Shown here one piece after another: positions 24,716-33,864 of a stretch of DNA of 64,000 nucleotides. Source of the stretch: JBCBWG01 sp036804185. Its GTDB lineage: Bacteria > Pseudomonadota > Alphaproteobacteria > Rhizobiales > Hyphomicrobiaceae. Position numbers and translations under genes: made by a program. The notes under the pieces are model-generated. The model made no database searches. It saw nothing but the letters and a program-made list of their open reading frames with translations, and was not told where the DNA came from. How positions within the stretch are numbered: position 1 is the stretch's first letter; each line of letters opens with the position of its first letter. Location of the stretch: the NCBI GenBank assembly GCA_050330095.1, contig JBHJOC010000035.1, positions 16,433-80,432 of the forward strand. The letters run 5' to 3'.

Positions 24716-25605
24716 CGGAAATGCCCCACGCGCTGCAGCCGCAACGCTTGAGACCAACGGTCTTCGACAATCTAGATCAGATACGCCTGCGCTATCCAGC
24801 CGAGATGTCGACGAACTGGACCGGACGAATTGTTGCTCTTTTGATAATTGCAGCGGGCACCGCGTTGTTTATTTTTGGCTTCGATCGGCTGGAGTTCAGT
24901 TGGGAGCGGATTTATAACGGGTTCGGCCGACTTGGTTCGTTCGTTCCTCTGATGTTTCCTCCAAGCTTTGGTACGGAAGCCAAGCTCTGGGTCTATCTTG
25001 AGAGCCTGGCGGAAACGCTGGCGATCGCGTTCCTGGGAACGCTTCTCGCAGCCTTGCTAGCATTTCCTGTAAGTTTCCTTGGCGCGAACAACGTTATGAC
25101 CCAGCGGGTCATTCATTTTTTGTCACGGCGCAGCTTCGATACGGTTCGTGCCATCGACCCGCTGATCTGGGCTCTCGTTTGGGTCAACGTAACAGGCCTC
25201 GGTCCGTTTACCGGCATTCTCGCGATCATGACGGGGACGTTCGGAGATTTTGCGAAGTTGTTCTCCGAGGCGATAGAGGCTGCTGACAAAAAGCCCGTCG
25301 AAGGCGTCGTGGCGAGTGGAGGTTCAGCCGCCGAGTCGGTGCGTTTCGGTCTGATCCCGCAGGTGCTGCCCGTGATGCTGAGCCAAGTGCTCTATTACTT
25401 TGAGAGCAATACGCGGTCAGCCACGATCATCGGTATCGTCGGCGCGGGTGGGATCGGCCTTCACCTCTCCGAACAGATCCGCACGCTCGAGTGGCAGCAT
25501 GTAAGCTTCCTGATCATCATGATCTTGCTTACCGTCGCAATCATCGATGCCATTTCGGCGCGGTTGCGTTTTGCAATCATCGGACGGCGCGCTGTCGATG
25601 GCTGA
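24712..25605 (+). CDS. phnE: Phosphonate ABC transporter permease (second copy)
   Basis: Second PhnE-type permease of 297 residues, translationally coupled to the first. It has the same architecture: SEAIEAADKKPVEGVVASGGSAAESVRFGLIPQ as the ATPase-coupling loop and IVGAGGIGLHL near the C-terminus. Together the two copies probably form a heterodimeric channel, an arrangement common in alphaproteobacteria. It shares the A/T-richer composition of the first copy. No C-P lyase genes follow, so catabolism of the imported phosphonate or phosphate must be encoded elsewhere. Confidence 0.93.
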   Translation: MTEMPHALQPQRLRPTVFDNLDQIRLRYPAEMSTNWTGRIVALLIIAAGTALFIFGFDRLEFSWERIYNGFGRLGSFVPLMFPPSFGTEAKLWVYLESLAETLAIAFLGTLLAALLAFPVSFLGANNVMTQRVIHFLSRRSFDTVRAIDPLIWALVWVNVTGLGPFTGILAIMTGTFGDFAKLFSEAIEAADKKPVEGVVASGGSAAESVRFGLIPQVLPVMLSQVLYYFESNTRSATIIGIVGAGGIGLHLSEQIRTLEWQHVSFLIIMILLTVAIIDAISARLRFAIIGRRAVDG

Positions 25606-25671
25606 TTGCAGCGTCTCCGGTTGCGTCGACCTGGCTGCTGCGTGCGGAAATCGTTCGCGCAGTGAGGAAGT

Positions 25672-27414
25672 TTAGCGTGCAATGATCCGCCACGGCAGGA
25701 CGTCGCGCGGGAACCAGCGGTGCAGCGCGTCGAGCACGAACATGAGCGTTGCCACAACAACGATCGTGACGACCCCGATTGCGGCCGCTTCTGCACCGAG
25801 CCCCGCATCCTCAAGGCTTAGAAGTGCGACACCAATGGTTTCGGTTCCAGCCGACCAGAGCAGCGCCGAGACCGTCAGTTCGTTGAACGCGAACAAGAAC
25901 GCCAACATACCGCCGGCGACGGCGGCAGGCAGCACATGTGGCACGATCACGTAGCAAAGCCGTTGCAGGAGGCTTGCCCCATAAACCGCTGCAGCGTCTT
26001 CTGAATCTCGTTCCTGCGTTGCAAGTGCTGCCAGCACCGGCTTCAAGACCACGGGCAGAAAGCGCGCGTGGTAGGCGAACAGGATGATCCACGGCGTTGC
26101 GTAAAGACTGATGCCGATGAGTGGTAACGGTTTCAGAAACAACAGAATGCATGCAATGGCGAGAACGACGCCCGGAAGTGCATAGGGCATCTCGATCAGC
26201 GTCAGCGCAGGAACGCGCCATCGCTTTCCGCGCCGCTCGACGGCGTAGCCGATGAGGATCGAAAGCACAGCGAGGCTGACGGCCGCGGAGCCTGCAAGCA
26301 TCAGGGAATTGGTGAGCGCGCGCAGCGTCACGCTCTGGCGGATCAAGACCTCGGTGAATCGTGACAGCGTGAAGGTGTCCCACGTGAGCGCGACCCCATA
26401 GGCCGGAACCAGGGCTGTCGCGAGCAGGGACAGCATGGGCAGCAGGATCGTAACGGCAAGGAACAGCCACACCGCGCCTTCGACAACCAGCCGCCCGCGC
26501 CCGAAATCCAGGAATGGCGCAAGCCGTTCATCGGCATCGAGCCGCGTTGCCTCTCGCGGCGACAACGCAAGGGCTGCCACGACACCCATCGCGGCGATGC
26601 TGCCGACCAACAGCGAGAGCGCAGCCGCGTCGGTGATGAGCCGCGGTCCAAAGCTCGCGAGCTTCTGATAGATCAAAGTCGGCAGTGTCACGTAGCCGAC
26701 GGGTAGGCCGAGAAGTGCTGGGATCCCGAAGTTGCCGACGCCAGCCACGAAGACCAGCAAAGCCGCAGCCACGGCATAGGGTCGGAGCAGTGGCAGCAGC
26801 ACCGAGATCAGAATGCGCGGCGCGGATGCCCCGTCGAGCTGGGCAGCCTCGATGAGGCTACGGGGGATTGCTGCAAGTCCCCCGGCCAGCGTGATCGCTA
26901 CCAGCGGCGCGTGATGCAAACCCATCACCAGGATGATGCCGAAGCTTCCGAGCAAGGGGTTTCGCGTTCCGGGCGGCGGCGCGAGGGCCATCGCCTTGAG
27001 GATCGGTGAGGCGGGGCCGGCGAGCGTCTTGAACGCGAGTGCTGCGACTTGCGGCGCGATCATGACGGAGAGGATGAGCAGGAACGCGATGGCTCGGCGG
27101 GTCGCAAGCCTGGAGGATGCAAGGAGGATGGCAAGCCCGCCGCCCACCAGCAGCGCAATTGCGCTCGATCCGAGCGCAACCTCGAGCGTGTTGAGGGTCG
27201 CTCGCAAGGCGTCTCGTGATGCGAGAACCGTCAATGGCTCGGGCCAATCGCCTGTCGGACCAGGAAGCAGTGCCGCTGAGATCAATCGCGCGAGCGGCAG
27301 AAGGGACAAGACGACGGTGCAAACGATGAGGAGGGCGACCAGGCCGCCCCCCTCCCGCTCAGTCCAATGCCGGTCCTGGCAATGCTCAGGCCGGGTGTCA
27401 GTGGTGGGACGCAA
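25672..27414 (-). CDS. Fused ABC transporter permease, Fe3+/2-aminoethylphosphonate type
   Basis: Double-length inner-membrane permease of 580 residues: two consecutive BPD_transp_1 domains, each with about six hydrophobic segments and an EAA loop (EAAQLDGASAPRILISVLLPLLRP near residue 190; DSEDAAAVYGASLLQRLCYVIVPHVLP near 490). Fused permeases of this form occur in ferric-iron (FbpB) and putative 2-aminoethylphosphonate systems. It follows its binding-protein gene by 57 bases. No ATPase gene is in this operon, so it must borrow one. Convergent with phnCDEE. Confidence 0.9.
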   Translation of the reverse strand: MRPTTDTRPEHCQDRHWTEREGGGLVALLIVCTVVLSLLPLARLISAALLPGPTGDWPEPLTVLASRDALRATLNTLEVALGSSAIALLVGGGLAILLASSRLATRRAIAFLLILSVMIAPQVAALAFKTLAGPASPILKAMALAPPPGTRNPLLGSFGIILVMGLHHAPLVAITLAGGLAAIPRSLIEAAQLDGASAPRILISVLLPLLRPYAVAAALLVFVAGVGNFGIPALLGLPVGYVTLPTLIYQKLASFGPRLITDAAALSLLVGSIAAMGVVAALALSPREATRLDADERLAPFLDFGRGRLVVEGAVWLFLAVTILLPMLSLLATALVPAYGVALTWDTFTLSRFTEVLIRQSVTLRALTNSLMLAGSAAVSLAVLSILIGYAVERRGKRWRVPALTLIEMPYALPGVVLAIACILLFLKPLPLIGISLYATPWIILFAYHARFLPVVLKPVLAALATQERDSEDAAAVYGASLLQRLCYVIVPHVLPAAVAGGMLAFLFAFNELTVSALLWSAGTETIGVALLSLEDAGLGAEAAAIGVVTIVVVATLMFVLDALHRWFPRDVLPWRIIAR

Positions 27415-27471
27415 CCGAGACCCCTGTCAGTTCCGCGTGGTCCGGGTTTGCGCCCCGTTCGGAGCCGGTGC

Positions 27472-28461
27472 TCAGTTAGCGCCGAAGATCTCCGTGAACT
27501 TCGCCTTGTTGGCATCGGTTTCTGCCAGCGCCTTTGCAGCATCGAACGCCATGATCTTGACGCTGTCCAGGGTTGGGAAACCCGCTGGCGGGCTAACAGC
27601 GGGGTGCGCCGGCATATAGCCTTGCGCGACGGCGAGCTTCTGACCTTCTTCCGACAGAAGGAAATCGACAAACGCCTTGGCGGCTGCGGGGTTCTGGGTG
27701 CTGCTCAGAATTGCAACCGGCTCGGAGATGGCCGACACCCCCTCTTTCGGAGCGACGAAGGCAACGGGGGCCCCCTTTGCGGCCTCCCTGATCGGCATGA
27801 AGTCGACGATTACGCCGTAGAGCATCTCGCCGCCGGCCACGGCCTTGAGAACGCCGCCGTTGCCGCCTGCAGCTTGCGCGCCGTTTGCTTTGAGCTGCGC
27901 GTAGTAGTCCCATCCTGCATCGAGATTTGCGACGAGGGTCGCTGTATGGATCAGCGCTGCGCCAGAGGTCAGCGGCGATGGCATCATGATCTGCCCCTTC
28001 GCCTCCGGCTTCAGCAGGTCAAGCCACGACGTCGGCTTCATCGGAGCAGCCGTGTTGTAGACAATCCCCGTCGTGATGAGTTTGGTTGCAAACCATGTTT
28101 TCTCGGGATCGTGGATGCCGGCTGCGTAGGAGGAGACGTCAGCGTCGGCGTGCGCCAAGAGGCGTCCCTGCTGCTTGAGGCCTTCCATCGTGACGCTGTC
28201 GGCGATCAAAAGCACGTCGGCTGGCGACGCCCCGGCTGCGAGTTCAGCTTCGAGCTTCGCCATGATCTTCGTCGTCCCATCACGGACGAACGTGATGTCA
28301 ACGTTGGGATATTTGGCCTTGAACGCATCGATCGTCTGTTGGGCATCGGTGTTGGGCTGGCTCGTGTAAAGTGTGAGCTTGCCGTCGATTGCGTATGCTG
28401 TGGTGGCGAACAGGCCCATGAGGGCAGCCGCGGTCAAAGCGCGGAGGGTGGCACGTGTCAT
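27472..28461 (-). CDS. ABC transporter substrate-binding protein, Fbp/AEP-like (PBP2 fold)
   Basis: Periplasmic binding protein of 329 residues with signal peptide (LRALTAAALMGLFATTAYA). It opens GKLTLYTSQPNTDAQQTIDAFKAKYPNVDI, typical of the ferric-binding-protein group. Where iron-binding members have adjacent tyrosines after the LINxYY pattern, this protein reads YGVIVDFMPI, so the canonical iron ligands seem absent. I therefore favour 2-aminoethylphosphonate or another small anion, in keeping with the neighbouring phn operon. GGAG lies nine bases before the chosen ATG. First gene of a two-gene operon. Confidence 0.87.
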   Translation of the reverse strand: MTRATLRALTAAALMGLFATTAYAIDGKLTLYTSQPNTDAQQTIDAFKAKYPNVDITFVRDGTTKIMAKLEAELAAGASPADVLLIADSVTMEGLKQQGRLLAHADADVSSYAAGIHDPEKTWFATKLITTGIVYNTAAPMKPTSWLDLLKPEAKGQIMMPSPLTSGAALIHTATLVANLDAGWDYYAQLKANGAQAAGGNGGVLKAVAGGEMLYGVIVDFMPIREAAKGAPVAFVAPKEGVSAISEPVAILSSTQNPAAAKAFVDFLLSEEGQKLAVAQGYMPAHPAVSPPAGFPTLDSVKIMAFDAAKALAETDANKAKFTEIFGAN

Positions 28462-28763
28462 GGTTGGTTGCTCCATTCGTCGCATCTGAGCGCGACGCGG
28501 CGGAGCTAGACCGGCTGCGTTACAGTTCGATGACAGCTTGGTGTGCGGGCGGCGAAACAGCTCGGCGGCTTGGCGAGGTTCGGACAAGGCCCGGACAGTC
28601 GAACAAGGAACGCCCCGGCCAAAGCCGGGGCGTTACAGCGGTCGATGGGGCAACACCGCTGCTTGGGGCCGATCGGGGGGCGTCGGCGCCAAACTCTTAA
28701 CCTTCCGTCAATCTGAACGCTGATCCGGCTCGACCTCGGTGCAAACTTCGCCAGCGATTTCCA
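28462..28763. other. 302-bp intergenic region
   Basis: Contains the promoter side of the binding-protein operon and the strong hairpin at 28609-28634. No gene is credible. Confidence 0.5.
28609..28634 (-). terminator. GC-rich hairpin, likely terminator
   Basis: An 11-bp perfect stem, AACGCCCCGGC/GCCGGGGCGTT, with a 4-base loop. On the minus strand it continues CCTTGTTCG, a weak U-tract. It follows the small minus-strand gene by about 130 bases. Confidence 0.6.
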
Positions 28764-29003
28764 TCAGATCGCAGGCGTCGTGCGCACGTGCGTTCGCGTG
28801 CAGTGCGCCACGGACTGGTGCACGGCTTCGACACGTTTCGCGGTGTCGCCCGAGTGCCGCAGTTCCGAGTAGCCCGCGACAGCAACGGTCGACATCAGCG
28901 CTAGCAAGACACCGACCAAGCCATTAACGGTTCCAACTCCGCGCCGCTTGGCTGGGCGCGTCGCCGCCACTGGTTCGGGCGTCGTGTTCAAGGTCTCAGA
29001 CAT
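28764..29003 (-). CDS. Hypothetical small membrane protein
   Basis: A 79-residue protein not recognised. A basic stretch (ATRPAKRRG) precedes one hydrophobic segment (VNGLVGVLLALMSTVAVAGY, about 25-44), then a polar tail: a single-pass inner-membrane layout with the N-terminus inside. CTGGGG is upstream at loose spacing. A strong hairpin downstream supports it being a transcription unit. The codon pattern is unremarkable. It could still be a chance frame. Confidence 0.4.
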   Translation of the reverse strand: MSETLNTTPEPVAATRPAKRRGVGTVNGLVGVLLALMSTVAVAGYSELRHSGDTAKRVEAVHQSVAHCTRTHVRTTPAI

Positions 29004-29207
29004 ATGCGCGGACCCCAGATCTTGACAGTTGCGTCGTTGTTTGGTGCGGCTGTGGGGCGCTGCTCATGATCACCTCACAGCTGCGAATATAGGTGCTGGA
29101 GCCCCAGTTTCGATAATCGCAATTGCCACTCGGGACTTCACCTCTGCGTGACAGCATCGCGAGCGACGTTGCTCTTAGCGATTGCCGCGCGCCTGCGCTG
29201 CCCTGGG

Positions 29208-30137
29208 TCAAGGTTTCGCATTTGTAACGATGTCGGCGATATATCTTGGCAGAGCAAATGCCGCAGCATGAACCTCCGGCGTCCAATATCGCGTGGTGAT
29301 TTTGCGCCGGGAGGCCCTGCGCTTGAGTGTTTCGAGCGCAATCGATGCCGGGTGCGCGCCGTTGGTTGCCGTGTTCAGGGCAAATGGCCCGCCGAAGTAG
29401 CAAGGCTGCGTGCACGTCATTGGGGCTACGGTTTCGAACAGCTTGGAGAGTGACGCTGTCACCTCGCCAAGGTGCGCGGGCGCGGTAAATGGCAAGCCGT
29501 TTTGGGTGACGAGGATGCCGCCGGGTTTGAGGGCCTCGCGGCACGCTGCAAAGAATTCTGGCTGATGCAAGACCGCAGATGGGCCGATCGGCTCGGAGGA
29601 ATCGACGATGATCGCGTCGAAAGCGGCCGTGGAGTCAGCGACATACTGGGCGCCGTCGCCAATGACGACCTCTGTCCTTTCATCATTGAAAGCGCCCCCG
29701 GCGATTTCTGGATAAAATTCGAGCGACGTGTCGATCACGGCCTGATCGATCTCTGCTAGCACGGCGCGCTTTACACCCGGGTGTTTCAGGACTTCGCGCA
29801 GCACGCCGCCGTCACCGCCGCCGACAATAAGGACATCCGTTGGCCGTTCGAGGGCCATCAGCGGCACATGCGCCATCATCTCGTGATAGACGAACTCGTC
29901 TGATGTCGTGAGCTGGAAAACGCCGTCCAGGATCAGCACTCTGCCCCATGTCTTGTTCTCGAAAATCACCAGATGCTGATGCTCGGTCTCGATCTCGAAC
30001 AAGACGCGATCGGCCTTCATCGCAACGCGCCACTCGGGATGGAACGTCTCCTCGATCCAACGCGCGCCTTGCACTTTCGGCGCCTTCGCCTTCTTATCGG
30101 ACTTCTTGTCTTTCGACTTCGTCTTGTCCTTCGCCAT
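29208..30137 (-). CDS. speE: Spermidine synthase
   Basis: Transfers aminopropyl from decarboxylated SAM to putrescine in the cytoplasm. About 309 residues; the enzyme core begins at WIEETFHPEWRVAMKADRVLFE. The SAM-binding VLIVGGGDGGVLREVLKH and the catalytic aspartate in DAIIVDSSEPIGPS are intact. It has a lysine-rich N-terminal extension of about 20 residues (MAKDKTKSKDKKSDKKAK), not part of the usual fold. GGGAG precedes the chosen ATG. It lies 130 bases after speD, but a terminator separates the two. Confidence 0.95.
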   Translation of the reverse strand: MAKDKTKSKDKKSDKKAKAPKVQGARWIEETFHPEWRVAMKADRVLFEIETEHQHLVIFENKTWGRVLILDGVFQLTTSDEFVYHEMMAHVPLMALERPTDVLIVGGGDGGVLREVLKHPGVKRAVLAEIDQAVIDTSLEFYPEIAGGAFNDERTEVVIGDGAQYVADSTAAFDAIIVDSSEPIGPSAVLHQPEFFAACREALKPGGILVTQNGLPFTAPAHLGEVTASLSKLFETVAPMTCTQPCYFGGPFALNTATNGAHPASIALETLKRRASRRKITTRYWTPEVHAAAFALPRYIADIVTNAKP

Positions 30138-30191
30138 CTCGATGTCTCCCGTCGAAAGTGCTGCGGAACCTGCAATGCGCGGCATGCTCGC

Positions 30192-30230
30192 AAAAAAGCA
30201 AACGCGCACTGCCCGGAGGCAATGCGCGTT
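30192..30230 (-). terminator. Intrinsic terminator between speD and speE
   Basis: On the minus strand a 13-base stem (one mismatch) with loop TCCG is followed by TGCTTTTTT. It lies 38 bases after the speD stop and 55 before the speE start. Confidence 0.85.
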
Positions 30231-30268
30231 CAAGAGTCAAGCGGACGCTTGGCGCGCCCGCGTCGTGC

Positions 30269-30850
30269 TCAGGCAGCCTTCGCCGCCTTTTTCGAGGCAG
30301 CGGCTTTCCAGGCCATGAGGTCGAGCTCCTCGCCGCGGCGGTGCGTCTTGACGACCACGTCCTCGGCATCGAACTCCTCACGGAGGATATCGACGCACAC
30401 ATGCGGGCGAGCTTCGCCGCACATGAACACGTCGAGCGCTGCATAGTTGGCCTCCGGCCAGCTATGAATGGAGATGTGGCTCTCCGAGAGCACGGCCACA
30501 CCCGACACTCCGCCATTTGGCGTGAAGTGGTGGAGGTGGAAGTGCAGCAGTGTTGCCCCGGCTTCGTCGACGCAGCGCTTCAGCGCCTTTTCGACCCGCT
30601 CGAGACTGTCGATTCCCTTCGCTCCGAAGAGATCGATGATCAAGTGATTGCCGGCATAGCGAACGCCTTCGCGCTCGATAAAGAAGTCTTTGCGCTCCTC
30701 CTGCGGATGCAGGGCTTGCGGAACCACTTCCCGAACTACAGCGGACTGCTTTTGCGCTACCGGCGCAAACTCACCATGATCTTCCTTTTGGGCGGTGCTT
30801 GAACGAGTCAAGTCCATCCCCAATTGGAAGAGGGCGTCGTCATAGGCCAT
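30269..30850 (-). CDS. speD: S-adenosylmethionine decarboxylase proenzyme
   Basis: Pyruvoyl enzyme giving decarboxylated SAM for spermidine synthesis. The self-cleavage site is LSESHISIHSWPE: by comparison with the Thermotoga enzyme, chain cleavage occurs before S124, which becomes the pyruvoyl group. H129 and C144 (FMCGEARP) match the processing residues. At 193 residues it is about 60 longer than ordinary class 1b enzymes; the first 60 residues, charged and Gln/Glu-rich, form an extra N-terminal part. The C-terminus is Lys/Ala-rich. A terminator follows before speE. Confidence 0.95.
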   Translation of the reverse strand: MAYDDALFQLGMDLTRSSTAQKEDHGEFAPVAQKQSAVVREVVPQALHPQEERKDFFIEREGVRYAGNHLIIDLFGAKGIDSLERVEKALKRCVDEAGATLLHFHLHHFTPNGGVSGVAVLSESHISIHSWPEANYAALDVFMCGEARPHVCVDILREEFDAEDVVVKTHRRGEELDLMAWKAAASKKAAKAA

Positions 30851-31204
30851 CGGACCCTCCCCAACCAGTAGATAGATTTAACCCGTCCGCTCCTTACTTT
30901 TGGGGTCTAGGATTCGACAGCAGCACTGCCGCCCCCTTACCTTCAGGGCAGGTGGTCGAACGGAGAGTGCCGCATATGAGGGCAACCCCCCCGGGTTGCA
31001 AGCAGAAATCGCGATCAGCTGCATTTTTTTTGTCGATGAAGCCGTTGAACCCAAAGGTAAAAACCGTGTTTCCGTCGTGTTCGAACGCAGTGTGACAGCC
31101 TAAGCGTCCAATTATGCTCGATTTCTGGTTTAGTCGCCTGCTCTGTACCTCACCATGATGCGCCCAGCGTCTGCGCGCGGCAGGCCAAACTTCGAACGAA
31201 GGTC
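30851..31204. other. 354-bp intergenic region upstream of speD
   Basis: Contains the speD promoter region. A run of eight T residues at about 31025-31032 has no strong stem before it. No gene recognised. Confidence 0.5.
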
Positions 31205-33622
31205 TTACTCACGTCGGCGACTGAAAATCCCACGCAGCAGGCGCTTTGCTTCGCGGCCGTCGTCCCGCAAAAGATCGTCGACGACCTCCCCAGCCGGACG
31301 CTCGTCGAATTGCCGCTTCAGGCCATCCACGGCCTCGCGCGCTTTGTCGCCGTCACCGCCGAACTGTGTGACCACGTTGCCGATCTGCTCGGCGCTGCCG
31401 AGCGCCCCGCCGATGTCCGGTGTGACCGATGGTGAGGCGAGGGGACCACGAACCCGCAAGGGTATCTCGATCCCGCGCAGATCCTGAGCTGATCCCTGCC
31501 CGGACAAGCTCGCAACGAGCCTTGGCCGCGCCCGGTAATCAATCTTGCGCTCTGGCAGATCTATCGAACCTGCGCCCGTCGCGCGGACAAGCGGGCCGAT
31601 GAGTTCAAGGTCTTGGTTCGTTGCGATGCCGCGCGAGATGTCGAACGCTGCAGCCAACGAGGCAAAATCAGTTTTCTGCGTGGGATCTTTTTTCAGCCCG
31701 TCGAGCCGGCCCTGCTGCAGACCGCGCATGGCTTCCGCGACGTTCCAGCCGTTGATCGCGCCATCCGTGAACCTCATCGTGGCGCGCCCTTGCAGGCCCG
31801 AGACGAGCGCCCGCTCATGGGCGCCTTGGCTTGTCATCGCAAGCTCGATCCTCGCGCGACCCGAAAGCGTCTCGAACTGTGCAGCATCGCGCAGCATCGC
31901 GCGCGCATCGACGCCTTCGATCGTGGCCGTCACGGCCGCTTCGACGCCTGCCGGAATAGGCGTTGCCGTTAAGGCTCCAACGCCAACGCCACCATACAGC
32001 TGGGCCTCCGTGAGACGTGCCTCGAGCCGACCAGACTCGATCGAAAAATCCAGCCGACCCCGGTCGATCGACAAGCCTGCCACGCGCAGTGCCGTGAGTG
32101 CCAGGTCGGAGCGCACGTCAATCGCCGTCAGTCCTGCAAGGTCGAACGGCGTTTCGCTCCAGCCGTCGCGAGCCGTGTAGCCGCGAACGCGTGGCGTGGC
32201 GGCGCGATCGGCATTCCCTCCGCCCGACCCTTGATGCAGCAAATCGTTGATATCGCGCGGACCGGCGGCAGCCGGATCGCCTGGCGAGGCCAAGTCGCCA
32301 CGCCCATCCGGCCCGGTAGAAGTGCCCGTTTCACCTGCAGCCAACGCTGCCCTGACGCGATCGACGTCGAGGCCAGCAATCGCCAATTCCGCCTCGATGA
32401 TGGGACGCGGGCCGGAGAGGGCGACGGTCATGTCACCGCGCGCCGTTGCGCCGAAAGCCTCCGCGGAAAGGCCGCTCAAGCGAAGGAATGAGGGCTGCGC
32501 ATTGAGCTGTCCTGAAACAGACAGCGCGCCATGCTCGCCGGCGACCGGCAGATGGGTGCCAAGCATGGCCGCGAGGCGCGCAGGCTCCAGGATGGCCAGC
32601 GAGACCGGTCCTGAGAATTGGGTCACACCGCCGATATGAAGTGGACCATCGGCAGCGAGCCTGATGGCACGGCCTTCAAGCGCAAGGCGCACCGGCACGG
32701 GCTCCGACGCAATGACGGCGCTTGGCTTCTCGAGCGTTCCGTCGAGGTCGATCCGCTCGTCGCGAAGTGTCACTTGGCCCTTGAGATTGACCGGCTCGTC
32801 CAGCCGGCCTCCCCTCAATACGATATCAATGTCCTCGAGGCGTTCTGTCAGCCCAGTTGCCTCGTTCGTGTAGGTGAGCGTTCCGTCGACGATGGTCATC
32901 GACGCAAGGGCGAACTTGCGGGCGGTCCCGGATATGGAAGCCCGGGCCGCAGCGCCAGCGCGCTCAGGGATGTCGTCGGAGTCGGACATCGTGTCGGTTG
33001 CAGCCTGGGCCACCTGCACGGGACGATCGGACAGCACCGGCAAGAGCGAGGCCCAGCTCGCACGTCCATTGCGGTCCTGCCGCAAATCGACCACCGGCGC
33101 CAGGAGCGTGATGTCCTCGATGACCGCCTCTCCACTCAGGATCGGTAGGAGTGCCAGTCGCGTGGCAACACTGCGGGCGGCAAACGTATCGGGCGCTGAC
33201 ATACCGGGTGGTGCCGACAGGCGGACGTCAGCGAATGACACGCCGAGCGACGGCCAGAAGATCAGGCTCGGGTCGCCTGCAATCGTAAGCGTGCGGCCGG
33301 TGGCCTGGGCAACCTGGGCAATGAGTTGCTCTTTGATGAGCTTTTGGGGCGAGTAGATTGCAATCGCCGCCGCCAGCGCGCCAATCGTCAACACGAGCGT
33401 TGCGACGAGCCCGATAGCAAGCCGCGCTGCCAGTAAGCGTCGTTTGCGTGGCGGCTGCACGACGGCAGTGCTGGCCCGGTCGAGGACGGCGCCTGCCGCA
33501 GCCTGTTGCCGCGCCCTGCGCCGCTGCGCCCGCGCTGACCTTGCGCCACTTCCGGGACCCGGGCGCCCCTGAAGCCCGGAGGCTCCGCGGTCACTGAACG
33601 TTGGTGGCTCTCGACCTGTCAT
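31205..33622 (-). CDS. AsmA family protein
   Basis: Large envelope protein of 805 residues. A basic, arginine-rich cytoplasmic N-terminus of about 70 residues precedes one transmembrane helix (LAIGLVATLVLTIGALAAAIAIY). The AsmA N-terminal domain follows (GRTLTIAGDPSLIFWPSLGVSFADVRLSAPP), and the C-terminal AsmA_2 region includes GRARIELAMTSQGAHERALVSGLQGRATMRFTDGAI. Family members are thought to bridge inner and outer membrane in lipid transport or outer-membrane assembly. GAGG precedes the ATG. The upstream region shared with the nucleoside transporter contains a palindromic repeat. Confidence 0.9.
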   Translation of the reverse strand: MTGREPPTFSDRGASGLQGRPGPGSGARSARAQRRRARQQAAAGAVLDRASTAVVQPPRKRRLLAARLAIGLVATLVLTIGALAAAIAIYSPQKLIKEQLIAQVAQATGRTLTIAGDPSLIFWPSLGVSFADVRLSAPPGMSAPDTFAARSVATRLALLPILSGEAVIEDITLLAPVVDLRQDRNGRASWASLLPVLSDRPVQVAQAATDTMSDSDDIPERAGAAARASISGTARKFALASMTIVDGTLTYTNEATGLTERLEDIDIVLRGGRLDEPVNLKGQVTLRDERIDLDGTLEKPSAVIASEPVPVRLALEGRAIRLAADGPLHIGGVTQFSGPVSLAILEPARLAAMLGTHLPVAGEHGALSVSGQLNAQPSFLRLSGLSAEAFGATARGDMTVALSGPRPIIEAELAIAGLDVDRVRAALAAGETGTSTGPDGRGDLASPGDPAAAGPRDINDLLHQGSGGGNADRAATPRVRGYTARDGWSETPFDLAGLTAIDVRSDLALTALRVAGLSIDRGRLDFSIESGRLEARLTEAQLYGGVGVGALTATPIPAGVEAAVTATIEGVDARAMLRDAAQFETLSGRARIELAMTSQGAHERALVSGLQGRATMRFTDGAINGWNVAEAMRGLQQGRLDGLKKDPTQKTDFASLAAAFDISRGIATNQDLELIGPLVRATGAGSIDLPERKIDYRARPRLVASLSGQGSAQDLRGIEIPLRVRGPLASPSVTPDIGGALGSAEQIGNVVTQFGGDGDKAREAVDGLKRQFDERPAGEVVDDLLRDDGREAKRLLRGIFSRRRE

Positions 33623-33740
33623 CGCGACAGCCTCGCAAAATCGTTTATGGACTTCGGCAGCAGTTCCAGCCGCTCGCAGTCACGCTACATACCGCATCGC
33701 AGCAGTAAAACTGTGGCAGGGATGCACGCCCTCGTGTGAA

Positions 33741-33796
33741 GACCGCGAAGTCCGCTGCGTTCCTCAGAGCGAAGATTTGAGGCGGACTTCTCGGTT
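33741..33796. repeat. Palindromic intergenic repeat, copy A
   Basis: GACCGCGAAGTCCGC and GCGGACTTCTCGGTT form a 15-bp stem with two mismatches around a 26-base loop. The same arms recur at 53.4 kb. It lies between the divergent asmA-like and nucleoside-transporter genes. Confidence 0.8.
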
Positions 33797-33864
33797 CGAA
33801 TCAATCTAGGAAATTGAAATTATTAGATGTTCGCGCATCATGACGCAGAGCGTCGGACATCGGC

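Noticed and set aside
27367..28509. A 380-codon plus-strand frame over the Fbp-like binding-protein gene
   Set aside because: Antisense to a clear signal-peptide-bearing gene; Cys/Arg-rich and domain-free.
28609..28634. Strong hairpin considered as a riboswitch for the binding-protein operon
   Set aside because: It lies about 150 bases upstream with no additional conserved helices; a simple terminator explains it better.
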